Of a stretch of DNA of 64,000 nt, positions 11,838 through 23,943 are shown piece by piece. How positions within the stretch are numbered: the stretch's first letter is position 1; the number at the start of each line of letters is the position of its first letter. The stretch comes from Adineta vaga (taxonomy: Eukaryota > Rotifera), in contig CP075497.1 of assembly GCA_021613535.1 (NCBI GenBank), positions 5,084,001 through 5,148,000 on the forward strand, written 5' to 3'. The notes beneath the pieces were generated by a model. The model saw nothing but the letters and a program-made list of their open reading frames with translations. It made no database searches and had not been told where the DNA came from. The position numbers were made by a program, and so were the translations under genes.

Positions 11838-12956
11838 TTACTGTTTTTGGTGCCATATTAATGAATCATTTGGATCTACATTACCACCACTGATAATAAC
11901 TGCTATGTTATGAAGATTTGCATCAAATGTTTTATATTGCGAAAGTAACGCACCAAGTGATAATCCCGCCGACATTTCTGTTACTAATTTCAAATGTTCA
12001 AATGCAAATTGTGTTCCATCGATCATGACTTGATCCGAAACGGTAAAAACTTGTTTTTCAATAAATGAACACATTATTGGGAATGTTAGCATGCCACATT
12101 GTTGTGAACGACATGCTAAAGTATATTTTATGTTTTATTTTATTTTAATAATAAAAAACAATAGGAAGAAGAAAATCTAGGTTAAAATCAATTACCTTCA
12201 CATTTTGTATCAAGAAATCGAGGCGGTTCCGGCCATAAACGTTTACTTTCAAAGAGACATTCTTCAAGCATTTTTCCATCTGGTACACAAGCATAAATAC
12301 GAATCTTTGGATTGATGTATTTTGCATAGAGAGCAATCCCACTGATTAAACTACCACTACTAACTGGAACTAGAATAGCATCCAGATTTGGAACTTGTTC
12401 AAGTAATTCGACAGCAATTGATCCTTGTCCTAATCAAAAAAATGAAAAATTTCAATTAAATATACAATTTCCTACCAGCAATCACATCCGGATGATCAGC
12501 TGTTGGTATAATAAAATAATCACGTTCTTTACTAATCTGTGAACACATTGCTATTCGATTCAATGGTCCTACTTCGCATGTCACTACTTCACCACCATAC
12601 TGTTTGATAGCATCAATTTTATATTGTTCTGTATCATTACAAACAACAATAACACTTGGCCGTTTCACAAGTGATGCTGCATAGGCGACACCTATGCCAT
12701 GATTGCCTGAAGAAAAGGAGACAAAACCTTTTAAATTTGGTTCAATTTTCATTGCATTAAGAATGGCATTCAATGCACCACGAAGTTTCACTGAACCAGT
12801 TAATTGCAAATTCTCACATTTTAAGAAAATATTTCGCCCAGTTAATTTATTTAATATTACATTTGTTAACACAGGTGTAACAGGCACCGAAACGGAACGT
12901 AAATGACTTGCTGCAATATGAATTTGTGCCAAACTTGGAGTCTGTCTATCATCCAT
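11838..12956 (-). CDS. SRR: Serine racemase / serine-threonine dehydratase-like PLP enzyme
   Basis: Exons 12476-12956, 12196-12429 and 11838-12115 join in frame to give 330 residues, close to the usual length of eukaryotic serine racemase. It belongs to PLP fold type II. Lys57 in TGSVKLRGA is the Schiff-base lysine, FSSGNHGIG is the phosphate/substrate loop, PVSSGSLISG is the glycine-rich loop, and IISGGNVD ends the enzyme. There is no C-terminal ACT domain, which argues for racemase or catabolic dehydratase rather than biosynthetic threonine deaminase. These enzymes interconvert L- and D-serine and also eliminate water to give pyruvate. Racemase and dehydratase activity cannot be told apart from sequence here. 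Confidence 0.85.
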
Positions 12957-14204
12957 ACGTGTGTGTGTATGTATATAACCTTCGTTAGGTAAAAAAAAGA
13001 AAGTAAAACGATACTCTAGTTTATATCGTTAAATATTCTTACACCTACATGTCACATTGTTTCAATGTGTGTAAGAACGAAAAGAATGTACAAAATCCGT
13101 ATCTATCCTGACGAATAATTGATAGAGAAAAGAAAAAGAAAAGTGATGTACCAAACACTCAGTCTTGTTTATCCTTCAATCGTTTTGCTATATGTATATG
13201 TATTAAACTAATAGAATATCTCGTTTATACAATATATTTATATGTATATATTATATTCGATAGAGATAAAAAATACTTCATCTTTCTTTTGGTTTCCGCT
13301 TTGAAAAAAAAGCACGCTCAAGCATAGACATTAGCAGAACACAGAAGAAAGAGAGAGAGAGAGAGAAAGAAAGAAAAAGACAAAAGCGAAAATTTTTCAA
13401 CAGTGGGTAGGTTGATACAGAAGAAAAGAAGAATGAAAATTTGAATTCAAATACAATGATACACACTCAATAACAACAAACAAAGATTTGAAGAGAAAGT
13501 AAAGATAGAAACGACAAAATTTGTATTATCCACAGTGCCGATTGACAAAGAAAGAGAAACAGTGAGTATATGTAATGATGATAATAGTTGTGTCCTATGC
13601 CAAAAATCACTGTACAAAAAGAAAAAGAAGAAATAGAACCGAACCGACAACCCTAAATAAAACTGAAACTGATCGAAAGACAATTATTTTACAATAAACT
13701 TACAAAATGTAACTGTTCTTGAGCAAATAATGCCGTTTGATGGAATTATTTTCTCATTTGTTTATTAGTCGTATGTCTTGTACGACGATTGAAAAAACAA
13801 CAACATCTAAACAAAAGATCCATTAGTAATTCTTTAATGTTCTATAGCAATAAAAAGCAGAATCATATTCTTAGCAGCTAAGTTTATAGAAGAGCTATAT
13901 TTTCATTTTATTTAATTAAACCTACACGAATGAGGATAACCATCTTTTCCAATATCTACAAAAGTAGGATTTTCTTCGAGAATTATATCATACACCAAGC
14001 TAAGTCTAATATAATCGTTTTCTCCCAGATCTACATCTTACATTTTACTAGTAGAATTAGTGTCATTCGAAAATAACTTTTCATCGACAGTTTTACGCCT
14101 AGAATAAATGCATAGTTGTTCATCAATGGAAAAATAAACAACTCCCATCACCAAATTTTCTCGAAAGATCAAGTCTTCATTCAAAATAAATCATTTTTAT
14201 CGAC
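12957..14204. other. Interval between serine racemase and casein kinase genes
   Basis: It contains the promoter side of serine racemase and the 3' flank of the kinase, both on the minus strand. A GA-rich microsatellite lies at about 13345-13380. A possible extra terminal kinase exon (about 13923-13963) is described under findings. Nothing else is supported. Confidence 0.45.
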
Positions 14205-16736
14205 TTACTTCGTATCACTAATCACTTCTGCATTGGGCGTCGATGTTGGAACATTATGTCCCTGATCTCCTCGAACGGGTCGTTCATTATCATCGTCAGG
14301 AACATTGATAGGCTAGAACAAAAAATCAAGATTGATTGATTTCTTATAATTGAAATTATATGATTTCAAAAGAAGACACAGTCATTCACCGACAACGATC
14401 AAAATCAATGGGAAAAATCTATTCATTAAACAGACAAAAGACTTGGAGAAAGATAAAGAACAAACAATCATAATAGGTGAATAGACGAGATTTAATTGAA
14501 TATACCTGCATTGAACCATGTACTTGTTGTGTTGATGCCGACAGATGAGGATTTAAAAAAGTCGTCTGAGAGGGAGGGAAAGAAATTTGCATTATTATCG
14601 TTTTCTTTTTAATATGATGAAATTTGATTTGATCACGATAAAAGAAATTTGCACTTACTTTATTCGTTGCTCGTGGCGTTGGACTAGATGGAATATCATG
14701 TGGATTTGTTGACGAATATTGAGATTTTCCAGCAGTGCTCTAATCAGATGTATATTGACGTGTGTAATCAAACATACAAAAAACAATATTTTTCTCATAC
14801 TTGATTTGGATTTGGTCGCATTTTTTCCACCCAGTCAAAATTATAATCACATACGTAATTGCGTGAATCCATTAAATCTTTAAATAATTTTCTAAGATAT
14901 TCATACTAGTAGAACAAAAGCAAACTGTTTTTTATATAAAACAAAAACCAAAAACCACTTACATTTGGTGTTTCAAAGAAATCCAAATTTCGTACATATT
15001 TTAAATATTTAGCAAATTCTTCTAGAAGAAAGAAAAATACATTTAGTGTTTTCTTTTATAAAAAAATTTCTTCTGAAAGTATTACCGGGTTGATTTTGAC
15101 ATAGAACATCAATATGAGTTGCACGTTTTGTATCACCAATTTTTTGATAACGTTCTTTTAATGTTTCAGCTTTTAATCCTTGCCACTAATCAAAAACGAA
15201 GAATATTCTTATTTTACATCAATTAACATATGTTTTCTCCAATCTATTTCCGGTAACTTGATATCTCGTGATTGTAAAATATATTCTTATATGAGATCTT
15301 TACACGACATACAATATGTGAGAAAAATAAACAAATCGATTTATTATAAACAACATGAGTCAATGTAAATACGAAGTTTTGTTAAAGATTAACTTTTTTC
15401 TATTCAAACATTTCTTACCGGTAAACTACCACGTAAAAAATACATAAACATATGCCCCAATGCTTCAAGATCATCTCGACGACTTTGCTCTAAAATAATA
15501 AACCAACGAATTTTTCAATCGAAATAAAATTTCTCATGATCAAACCTTTTCCTAGATGCGTATTAATGCTCATATATCTTGCCGTACCTAAGATAATATA
15601 TTGAAGATATATTTGAAATTCGATAGAAAAACAAAATTTGAATATACCAGTTAAACTTTTATGTTCTCGGAATGGTATATGTCGACCAGTATCTGGATCA
15701 ATATATTCTTTGGCTAAGCCAAAATCAATAATATGTATTAGATGTTGTCTTTTCGTCGATGAACGACCAATTAAAAAATTTTCTGGTTTTACACTTAAAA
15801 ACAAAAAGAAGTAGAATCAAATATTTCTTTCGTTTGAAAAAAAAAGAAAGAAACAACAACTTACTCTCGATAAATTAGATTTTTTGAATGTACATATTCC
15901 ATTCGAGTAATCTATTGATTAAAGTAAAAAAAACAGAAGTATCAATATTTATTATAAACAAAAATAGTTTAACATACCAATTGTATAGCAATCATTAGGA
16001 CGGTTTTCAAGGAAAATTTTCGATCGCAATTATCAAAAAGATCTTCTAATGATGGTCCTAGTAATTCAATTACTAGAGCATTATATTTACCACATGGTCC
16101 AAAATAATGAACTTGTGGAACACCCTCTAAAAGACAGAAAAGAAGTCAACTATTTGTCTCCTAGAAATTTCTTGTTTATAACAAACCACAAGTTCCTAAT
16201 TGTCGATAAAATCGATATTCAAGATGCAATTGTGGTGCACGAGATTTCATCGGTTCCTAAAGATATATATATATATATATTTAAATAAACGTATATAGAT
16301 TGGATTATTTACTAATTTGATTGCTACATGTTCATTATTGTACAAATTTTTTCCTACAAAAGAAAAACAAACAAAATCGTTAAATAAATAATATTTTTTG
16401 AATGAATTTATGTATAAAACCTAATCGAATTTCTCCGAAATTTCCTGCACCAATTCGTTTTCCCACACGAAAATTAGGTCCAACCATAAGCATAGCATTT
16501 GGTCCTGAACTACTTGTTGCAGCAGCTGATGTTGACGTTGTTGTTGTTGTTTCATTCGATTTGTCTGTTGTCACTAAATTATTATTATTCACACTTGTTG
16601 CTAAACCAGCTCCTCGTCCATTTGTTCGACTATCACTTGGAATAATCGATACAGTTGATGCTTGTGCTGCTGTACCAGACAAATGATTACCATGTTGTTT
16701 TAAATTACTATGATTTCCTGTTTCACTTTCGTCCAT
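14205..16736 (-). CDS. CSNK1G: Casein kinase 1 gamma
   Basis: Fourteen exons join in frame to give 464 residues: 16421-16736, 16313-16353, 16187-16256, 15978-16126, 15865-15911, 15648-15793, 15546-15587, 15419-15489, 15086-15185, 14963-15021, 14801-14905, 14659-14739, 14506-14565, 14205-14312. All kinase hallmarks are present: [11 protein letters not shown] loop, VAIKL lysine, [12 protein letters not shown] catalytic loop, [12 protein letters not shown] activation segment and [20 protein letters not shown]. This is the CK1 family, and [14 protein letters not shown] plus [15 protein letters not shown] is specific to the gamma type. Gamma isoforms are membrane-anchored kinases that phosphorylate LRP6 in Wnt signalling. 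The N-terminus is Ser/Thr/Asn-rich and probably disordered. The last exon ends AAGTAAGT, which is both Lys-stop and a donor consensus. The usual C-terminal Cys cluster for palmitoylation is not seen. Confidence 0.93.
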
Positions 16737-17213
16737 TCTTAACGAATTAAAGAAAGTAACAAAAGTGATGACATGATTTAATCTTAAAAGAAAAAATTGA
16801 CACACATTTAAAATGAATTTCTAAAAAAAGAAGACTTAACAACAACACATTAATGATTGTATCAAATTGACCATTGAAAGTTTTTTGTTTTGATGATCAG
16901 AAAAGCAAGAGAATCAACTATAGATGGTGGTAGAAATACCATTGACGACATCTATTTCATCTATATGAGATTAGTTTTTGTTATTTAATGCTTAGCAACA
17001 AGAGAAAGAAGAAGATGTAAATGAACGCTTGAAAAAATGAAGAACGAGTAAGAAAAAAAAATTAATTTATAAAACAAATAACAACAAACATCAATTTAAA
17101 GAATAGTGATTGAAAAAAGAAAAAAAGAACAGAAAGTTTTTTTTTCAGTTACAAGTTTTTCTTCTTCGTTGATGTATCTATAAAACTGATTATTTCTAGA
17201 AATTAATAATAAT
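16737..17213. promoter_or_regulatory. Divergent promoter interval, CSNK1G / CCDC81
   Basis: The interval lies between two divergently transcribed starts. It may also hold untranslated leader exons. No specific motif is claimed. Confidence 0.4.
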
Positions 17214-20200
17214 ATGATTGATAATATTAATAAATTATCATCAAATCTCGATGCAACAAAGCAACAACAACAACAACAGCAACAAACAGCGGCATCACTT
17301 GCTAATTTAACAGATGATGGTATGATCTCTTTGTTTTTCTCTCTGACCTTGATGATAAGAAGGAAACAAATAAAAATGGGAATTTCATATGGAAAATCAG
17401 ATTTCCGCCGTGATTCATTAAAGATTATATATTTCATCCGTTTTTACTCGATTTTTTTTCTTGAGAAAAGAAAGTTTTTTTTAGACATTCAGAAAGTAAC
17501 TGTTAGCAACCGTCATCTGATTTGATTTTGAATAAAACCATAAAATGTCATTTTCTTTATTCTAACTACTCAACATTTATTTACTTGATTAGAACAAAAG
17601 AAAGCTTTTTTCCTAGCACTTTATATTACTGAAGACAATGAAATGAAAGAAATTTCCATTTAAATGATTTCATCAGTTGAAGGTTTATTTAATCATCTGA
17701 ACTGAACAAAACGAAATAAGTTATTTATATATATATATAAGAAAGTATGAACTTGATTGCTCTAATTCTTCCCGATAGGAACTAATATCCTTGGAATTAG
17801 ATATCTTCAGGAAAATGAAATTTCCTGTTCGAAGGAAATGGATTCAATTTATGTATTTTTTTAATGAAATGAGAAATGTTTGAATAGGATTATTGAACAA
17901 GAATATGTTTGTTAATTGGAAATAAAAGCAAATAGTTACCGTCTGAAATATTTCTATAAGCTTGAGTCGATAATTAGTATAGTTAGAAGACATTTGTTTG
18001 CTTATGTCTATAATTTTCAATGAACTTATATATATGATTTTTATTTCGCAAATTTCATAATTGGTGAATAGAAAAATCATAAGTCAATAAATTGCTTAAA
18101 GTTCTATAAAAAATTCCGTCAATCTTGAAAAGAATTGATTCTATGTTATCTTTTAAATATCTAGATGTGATTAAGATATGGGATGCTGTTTCTGCTTTTA
18201 TTGAATCGTTTATGAAACAATCGAAAGTAAAAACTAAAAGCAGCGAAATTCTATAGTTTTCTTTTGAAAAAATTTAACTTTTTATTCAAATAGGGTGTTA
18301 CTATTCCTGGTTTTGGTACATTTACATTTGTACATAAACGTATCGATGTCGGAAACAATAAATATCTTCTCATTCAGCGGCCTATTTTTGTATTTTCGGA
18401 AAAATTTGCTCAAACTCACGCATTAAAATTTACTCATTATCCTGTGAATGGTTCGATACCAATTCATCCATTGAATTATTTTTATATTCAAATGCAATCA
18501 AATTATACACGAGATCAAATTGAACAATGTGTTAAACATGTTTTACAAGTATTTAATCGTTCAGTCGCCGCACAACGTAATGTTGAATTTACATTTTCAC
18601 GTATTGGAAAATTACAAATTCGAGAAGGAAAAGTTAAAATGAGATTTTTCAAAGATTTCGTTAATGAAGTCGATGGAAGTAGAGGAAAACATCTGTTTGA
18701 TAATGCGTGCAATGTAGGTTTTTCATGTTATCAAAGTAAAAAAATAATAATAACGTTTCAACTTATATAGAGGCCACGAACATCCGATTCAGTTATGTCT
18801 GCTCGGGAAGCAGCAAGACCTCCATCAGCTTCAAATGTTGTTCTTCCACGGTACATCGTTTAATCCGAATACTTTTACTGAAGAAAAAAAAACAATCTCA
18901 TTTCATTCTAGATTGAATAGTCGTGTTGGTAATCCAGCATTACAAGCTATTCATGAAGAAAATCATAATGAAGATGAACAACAAGAAACAGGTACAACAC
19001 AAACAAAACGTATACAACAACGAGGTACTGCATGAGATATTCAATACTATTAGAATTCAAATTTGTAAACAATTTTTCGATTAGATCCATCACTTTCGAT
19101 CACAACGCTTCCAATAACACACGTTGTAACGACAATAGGAATAACTAATTCGCAAGATGAATACAATTCTGCTGCACCATTTCTTTCTTCATCAGATCTT
19201 GGTCAATTATCTTCAGCATCACTGACAGGAAAAAGACCAGCAACACCAATGGCACTAGTAAAGAAAACAGTTACTTTTCATCAATCAGAAAATGACAATG
19301 GACAAACAACAAAGTAAGGTTCTGTATACTTTTTCTTTCGATGAATTACATTTGTCAGCGATTTCACAGAATAAATTCAAGGCATTTTCGAAAATTGTAT
19401 GTTTTATACTATTAATACGAAGAGAATTTCATTGTAGACCAACGCGTAAAATAGTTTCAATATCAGGTGATTTTGATTCGCTCACTACTTGCTTTTCTTG
19501 TGTGTAAAATAATCGACATTACAATCTTATTTTCTTCGTAGTAATTCATCGAACGGTGCCATTATTCGAGCAACGAATGAAAATAGTGCTGCACTTGGAT
19601 TTAGTCGTCCATTAACAGATCGTAGTGTACGTGATCGTATATCATCTTCATTAAATGTTCATCCTGAACAATATCAACATATCAATACTTCAACCATTAC
19701 AAAACCTTTAACACCTTGCGGACATCACGGTGCTGGACAAGAACTTTGTTATCTCTGTCATCAACGTGCCAAACGTAATGTTCCAGTTTATTTACATGAA
19801 GAACGACGTATACGAGAAGCTGAAGAAACGAAATTACTTGAACAATATCGAGATAATAAAGATCTGGAAGAACAACGCAAACAAGATGTAAAAGAAAAAC
19901 TATTGAACAAGTTGAAATGATTGTAATTTCGTTTTTATATAGGCTACATTTAAAGCTGATCGAGAAGATAAACAACGGATAGCTGCTGTTAGTATTTAAT
20001 ATTGATTTTTATACGTTGAAAACAATTCATTGTATTTTTAGTATAATTTGGGTATTGCCGAAGCTACACGAGCGAAAAAAATGGAACGACCAAAAACCAG
20101 TGATATTTCTGTAAGTTCCTTTGTTATCATTAAAATGTAGAGATGAAATCTTTTTATTAGCGTTCATTTGTATTTCGAAAACGTGTACAAACTCCTCCAA

Positions 20201-21071
20201 CTTATGTGCGTCAACAAGATTTAGCTAAACAATTAGATGCTCAAATAAAATGGAAACAAGATGAAGAACGTGCCGAAAGACAAGATAAACATTTTACAGA
20301 ACGTTTTGAACAATTACAATTAGCTGAAGCGTATGATGAAAACAAAAATAATCATTTCTTTTGTTTTAAATCGAATTCTTTCTATTTCAGCTTAGCACAA
20401 GAACGTGAAACATTCCTAAGAAATAAACGACTTCATCAAGATGAACTCAAAAGTGCTTTAGATAACCAAGTAAAACTTTTGATCAGAATCATTTTCATGC
20501 ATGTATTAATTGTATTATATTAGGTACGAAATAGACCAACTGGAATTCCTGCTGTCGAAGAAGCTGCACCATTTTTTGGTGTTCATGATATGTCTACTGA
20601 AATAGTTCATGAACGTCGTTTACAAGCAATGGAAATCTTTCGACAACAGAAAGAAGCTGTTGAACAACGTCAACGTCAACAATTACTTAAACAAATGCGT
20701 GAACAAGAATATGAATCACGAGCATTAGATGCTGCGAAAGAAGAGTATGTACATATTTATGATTCATTGTTTTTTGTTCTATATGTTTGGTCTAATCCTT
20801 TAGTTTGATATCTGATCGTCGTGAACGATTTCGTCGTGCATTTACAATACGAAAAGATCTTGAAACAGATTGGACAAATGCCATGGGAGAAAAACGTCAA
20901 CGTGATCAAGATGAAAGAACACATGTGTATGCTCCTCAAGGTGTACTAGTACACGAACAGTGTGATCAATACAAACGTTGTGCTCAATGTCAACGTCATA
21001 CAAATAATTATGGTACTTCAAACATATGGAAAGATACACGATATGTGCCTGGAACACGTATTATGGTTTGA
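17214..21071 (+). CDS. CCDC81: CCDC81, HU-domain coiled-coil ciliary/centrosomal protein
   Basis: Fourteen exons were placed: 17214-17319, 18165-18226, 18294-18713, 18771-18850, 18912-19024, 19085-19313, 19438-~19466, ~19542-19887, 19943-19987, 20042-20110, 20161-20330, 20391-20469, 20524-20744, 20804-21071. The N-terminal half carries the paired HU domains typical of CCDC81 (GVTIPGFGTFTFVHKR, GNNKYLLIQRPIFVFSEK, NVEFTFSRIGKLQIREGKVK, then DSVMSAREAARPPS). The C-terminal half is a charged coiled coil ending in CAQCQRHTNNYGTSNIW and YVPGTRIMV, the family's conserved end. A poly-Gln tract in exon 1 is encoded by CAA repeats. The protein is associated with centrosomes and cilia in vertebrates. 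Exons 7 and 8 do not join in frame with standard borders; see findings. Intron 1 (845 bp) is long for this window. Confidence 0.9.
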
Positions 21072-22028
21072 AACAAAACATTTTTGAATGAATTTACTTA
21101 TTTTTTATTTATAACGAAAGAAAAAGAAAACGAGCACTTTTTTTTAGAAAAGTATATACCCGGTTATCCTATTAACAAAAGAAAGACGTGAATATGGGAT
21201 ATTTTTATGTACGTTTTTTTCTCTTCGTCTTCTTCTCTTCGTCTTCTTCTTCTTCCTTTTCTATTCATTCTATTCTTACGAATAAAATCATATCTATTGA
21301 ATATACGTATTTGATCATGATGTACTTGTCAAAAAGAGTCAATATGAATTATTTAGAGTCTTGCTCGTTGTTGAACATTATTATTACAATAAAATCAACT
21401 ACATTGATTTGTATGCACACAAACGTATGTTAAATAGACATGAAATATATGCGCACATCTCTACACGCTTTCATATGTTCAATAGTTTTTCTTACGTAAA
21501 TTAAACGCAATGGACAAGGAGGAGTAGGAAGAAAAGAAAACGATGATGGATCAACAAACTTGTCAACGAAAGTTACGATACAGATATTACTCAAGCATGC
21601 AATAAGTATTGAACATAGTTCTATATGTGTTGGTATTAATGACAATATTTTGAATAAATAGAATTAATAAATAGTTTAAGAGGTAATTAATGTTGTATTC
21701 ATGTTGAATTGAGATTTCTATTACGAAGTGACCTGAAAGTAAGACAAACACGTGATGATTTCTATTTTAGTGAGCACGAAAAGAACCTTGACCTTGACTC
21801 GATCAAACAGAACAAATCGTTCATGCTCGACCAATTAGCACATCAGAGAAGGTATGAACAAAAAAAATGAAGAAGGAAAAACGTGAACTTTTGTATTTAG
21901 AAGTGCGTAAGAAAAAAAATGTAGGAAGAAATGAAAAGCGAGAAGGGCGCAAGCACACTTGATTACACATAGGTTTGTCTGTTCTTTCGTGCATCTTCAT
22001 CATATAACGGAGAAGAACCTGTAATCAT
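21072..22028. other. Gene-free interval
   Basis: No supported exon between CCDC81 and the kinase gene. A CTT-rich tract lies at 21225-21260. The remaining open frames are AT-driven and lack family features. Confidence 0.45.
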
Positions 22029-23237
22029 ATGATGAAAGTCGCGTTTGCTTTTCGTCCATTTCCGGCCAACTATAAACCAACATGTGATGCTAGTAAGATA
22101 CCTTCGTTCTTAAACAAAAAACCTCCATCTATTTTAATATCAGCTTTACCTGCTTCACCTTCATGGCATTTTCCATTACAAACATCTTCATCAATTCCAT
22201 ATATTTCTACTTATCAACGACATGTATCAACGATTCATGTCAATGGTATACCTTATACAGTAATGCGTTTACTTGGAGAAGGACTTCATAGTCGCGTGTA
22301 TGCAGCATACGATTCTCGAACGAATCAATCTGTTGCTATCAAAGTTGTTCAAAATATTGATCCAGTCGATAGACATGAAAATTCGAAAATGTTCTTTAAA
22401 GAAATTCGTTACTTAACAAAATTACAACCACGAAATCCTTATGTTATTCGAGTTTATAATCATGAATATGATACAAAAACTCAAACGGGTAAAATTGTAA
22501 TGGAAAGTGGACATGATTTTCGTTTTATGTTACCATTGCAAGTATCACCAAAACAAAAGAAAATGTCGACAACACAAGCGAAATTCTATTGGGCACAAAT
22601 GGTCGATGCAGTTGCTATATTACATCGCAATGGAATTGTTCATTCAGGTACAAATTAAAACATAGAAAGATTTAATCTGATCAATTTCCAATAATATTAT
22701 TTATAGATATTAAACCAGAAAATTTCATAATGACAACTGGTGATCAACTTCGTATTATTGATTTAGGTCTTTCATTTCGTATTTCACCGTCACAAACATC
22801 GGTATTAAGACCATTTGCAGGTAAAATGAAATTTTATTCTTGTTCTTTTTTTAAAATTCAAACTGAATGTTTTAGGCACACCAGAATATATGCCACCTGA
22901 AGTATGTCAAATTCAAAATGGACGATTTTCTCGTCAAGGCCGTGCATCAGATATTTGGGCATTAGGTTTGTAGAAATGTTACGATATAAAATAAAGGTAA
23001 ATTCTTTGTTTTCTAGGTGTACTTCTTTTTGAAATGGTTTTTGGTTATCGACCATTTGAACATATTCAAGATAATTTTGAAAAAATGTCTTTTATTGCTC
23101 GATTAACACAAAATCCAGTCATACCATCAACAAATAATCCTCATTTACGTGATGTTCTTCAACAATGTCTGCAAATCAATCCAATGGACCGTCCTAGTGC
23201 TCAGCAATTATTACAACATCCTTTTCTTTGCCTTTAA
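22029..23237 (+). CDS. TTK/MPS1-like protein kinase, short form
   Basis: Exons 22029-22647, 22707-22820, 22876-22965 and 23017-23237 join to give 347 residues. The kinase domain covers most of the protein: VMRLLGEGLHSRVYAA glycine loop, SVAIKVV lysine, a Glu in KEIRYLTKL, HRNGIVHSDIKPENF catalytic loop, and GTPEYMPPE. The HSD in place of HRD, IVMESG at the hinge and MPPE at the end of the activation segment resemble TTK/MPS1, the spindle-checkpoint kinase. The DFG motif reads DLG. TTK proteins usually have several hundred residues with TPR repeats before the kinase; here only about 75 residues precede it. This could be a divergent, truncated paralogue rather than the orthologue. All catalytic residues needed for activity are present. 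Confidence 0.7.
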
Positions 23238-23943
23238 GTTCTCTTTTTCTTAAAAAAATCCAAGAATTGATTATATACTATGTCTAATTGTTGAATTCGT
23301 TTTCTTTCCTTATATTCCTTGATTTTTTTTCTTAATACTTTTTAATAAACTATATTGACTGCATAAAACAAAGGATCTGGTCATATCGAAAATAAAAAAC
23401 TTGAAACGAATGAGAAATGTCCGAGTGATACAATGACATCTGACTCTATCATCTTATATTATCCAATTATTTTACATATGAATAATTATCAACGAAAAAA
23501 GAAATGTTTATTCAACCGTAACGAAAAAATATTTTCATTCATTTTGCACTTTTATCTTATTCATATTATTATCATCAAGTCATGGACAGAGAAGGTATGT
23601 TGAAATTTATGAAGATCAAACTTTTTCTCCTTTGTTTTTTCTTTTTTCCTCATAGAAACACCAACCAACGATGATGCTTCAATTCCATTAATGGATAATG
23701 AGAATAAAAATATGTTGAATTCCATGTATCAAAATATGGACCCATCTTCGATGTCATTAACGGATGGAGGTGATTATGATCCAAGTAATTGTGAAACAAG
23801 ATAATTAAGAAAACTTTATGAATAGTATCTATGTTTTTTTTGTCTTTCTCTGCTGAAATTTTTACATATATTTGAAATTTAAACTTGCGAAACAAAATAA
23901 AAACAAAAGAAAGAAAGAAGAAAAGAATGTTCGTCTGTTATCT
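23238..23943. other. Interval between the TTK-like kinase and the ABCA 3' end
   Basis: Mostly AT-rich. It holds a possible two-exon micro-ORF (listed separately) and the 3' flank of the ABCA gene. Confidence 0.4.
23583..23804 (+). CDS. Possible two-exon small protein, unknown
   Basis: ATG GAC AGA GAA G at about 23583-23595, then GTATGT, can be joined to an exon beginning after TTTTTTCCTCATAG (about 23656) to give a 53-residue hydrophilic peptide starting MDREETPTNDDASIPLMD and ending DPSNCETR. Support is a good acceptor tract and non-repetitive composition with protein-like codons. There is no recognised domain. It could instead be the last exon of a transcript whose upstream exons I cannot see. 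Confidence 0.3.

Noticed and set aside
16402-16686. Plus-strand open frame over casein kinase exon 1
   Set aside because: Antisense shadow of the Ser/Thr/Asn-rich coding exon.
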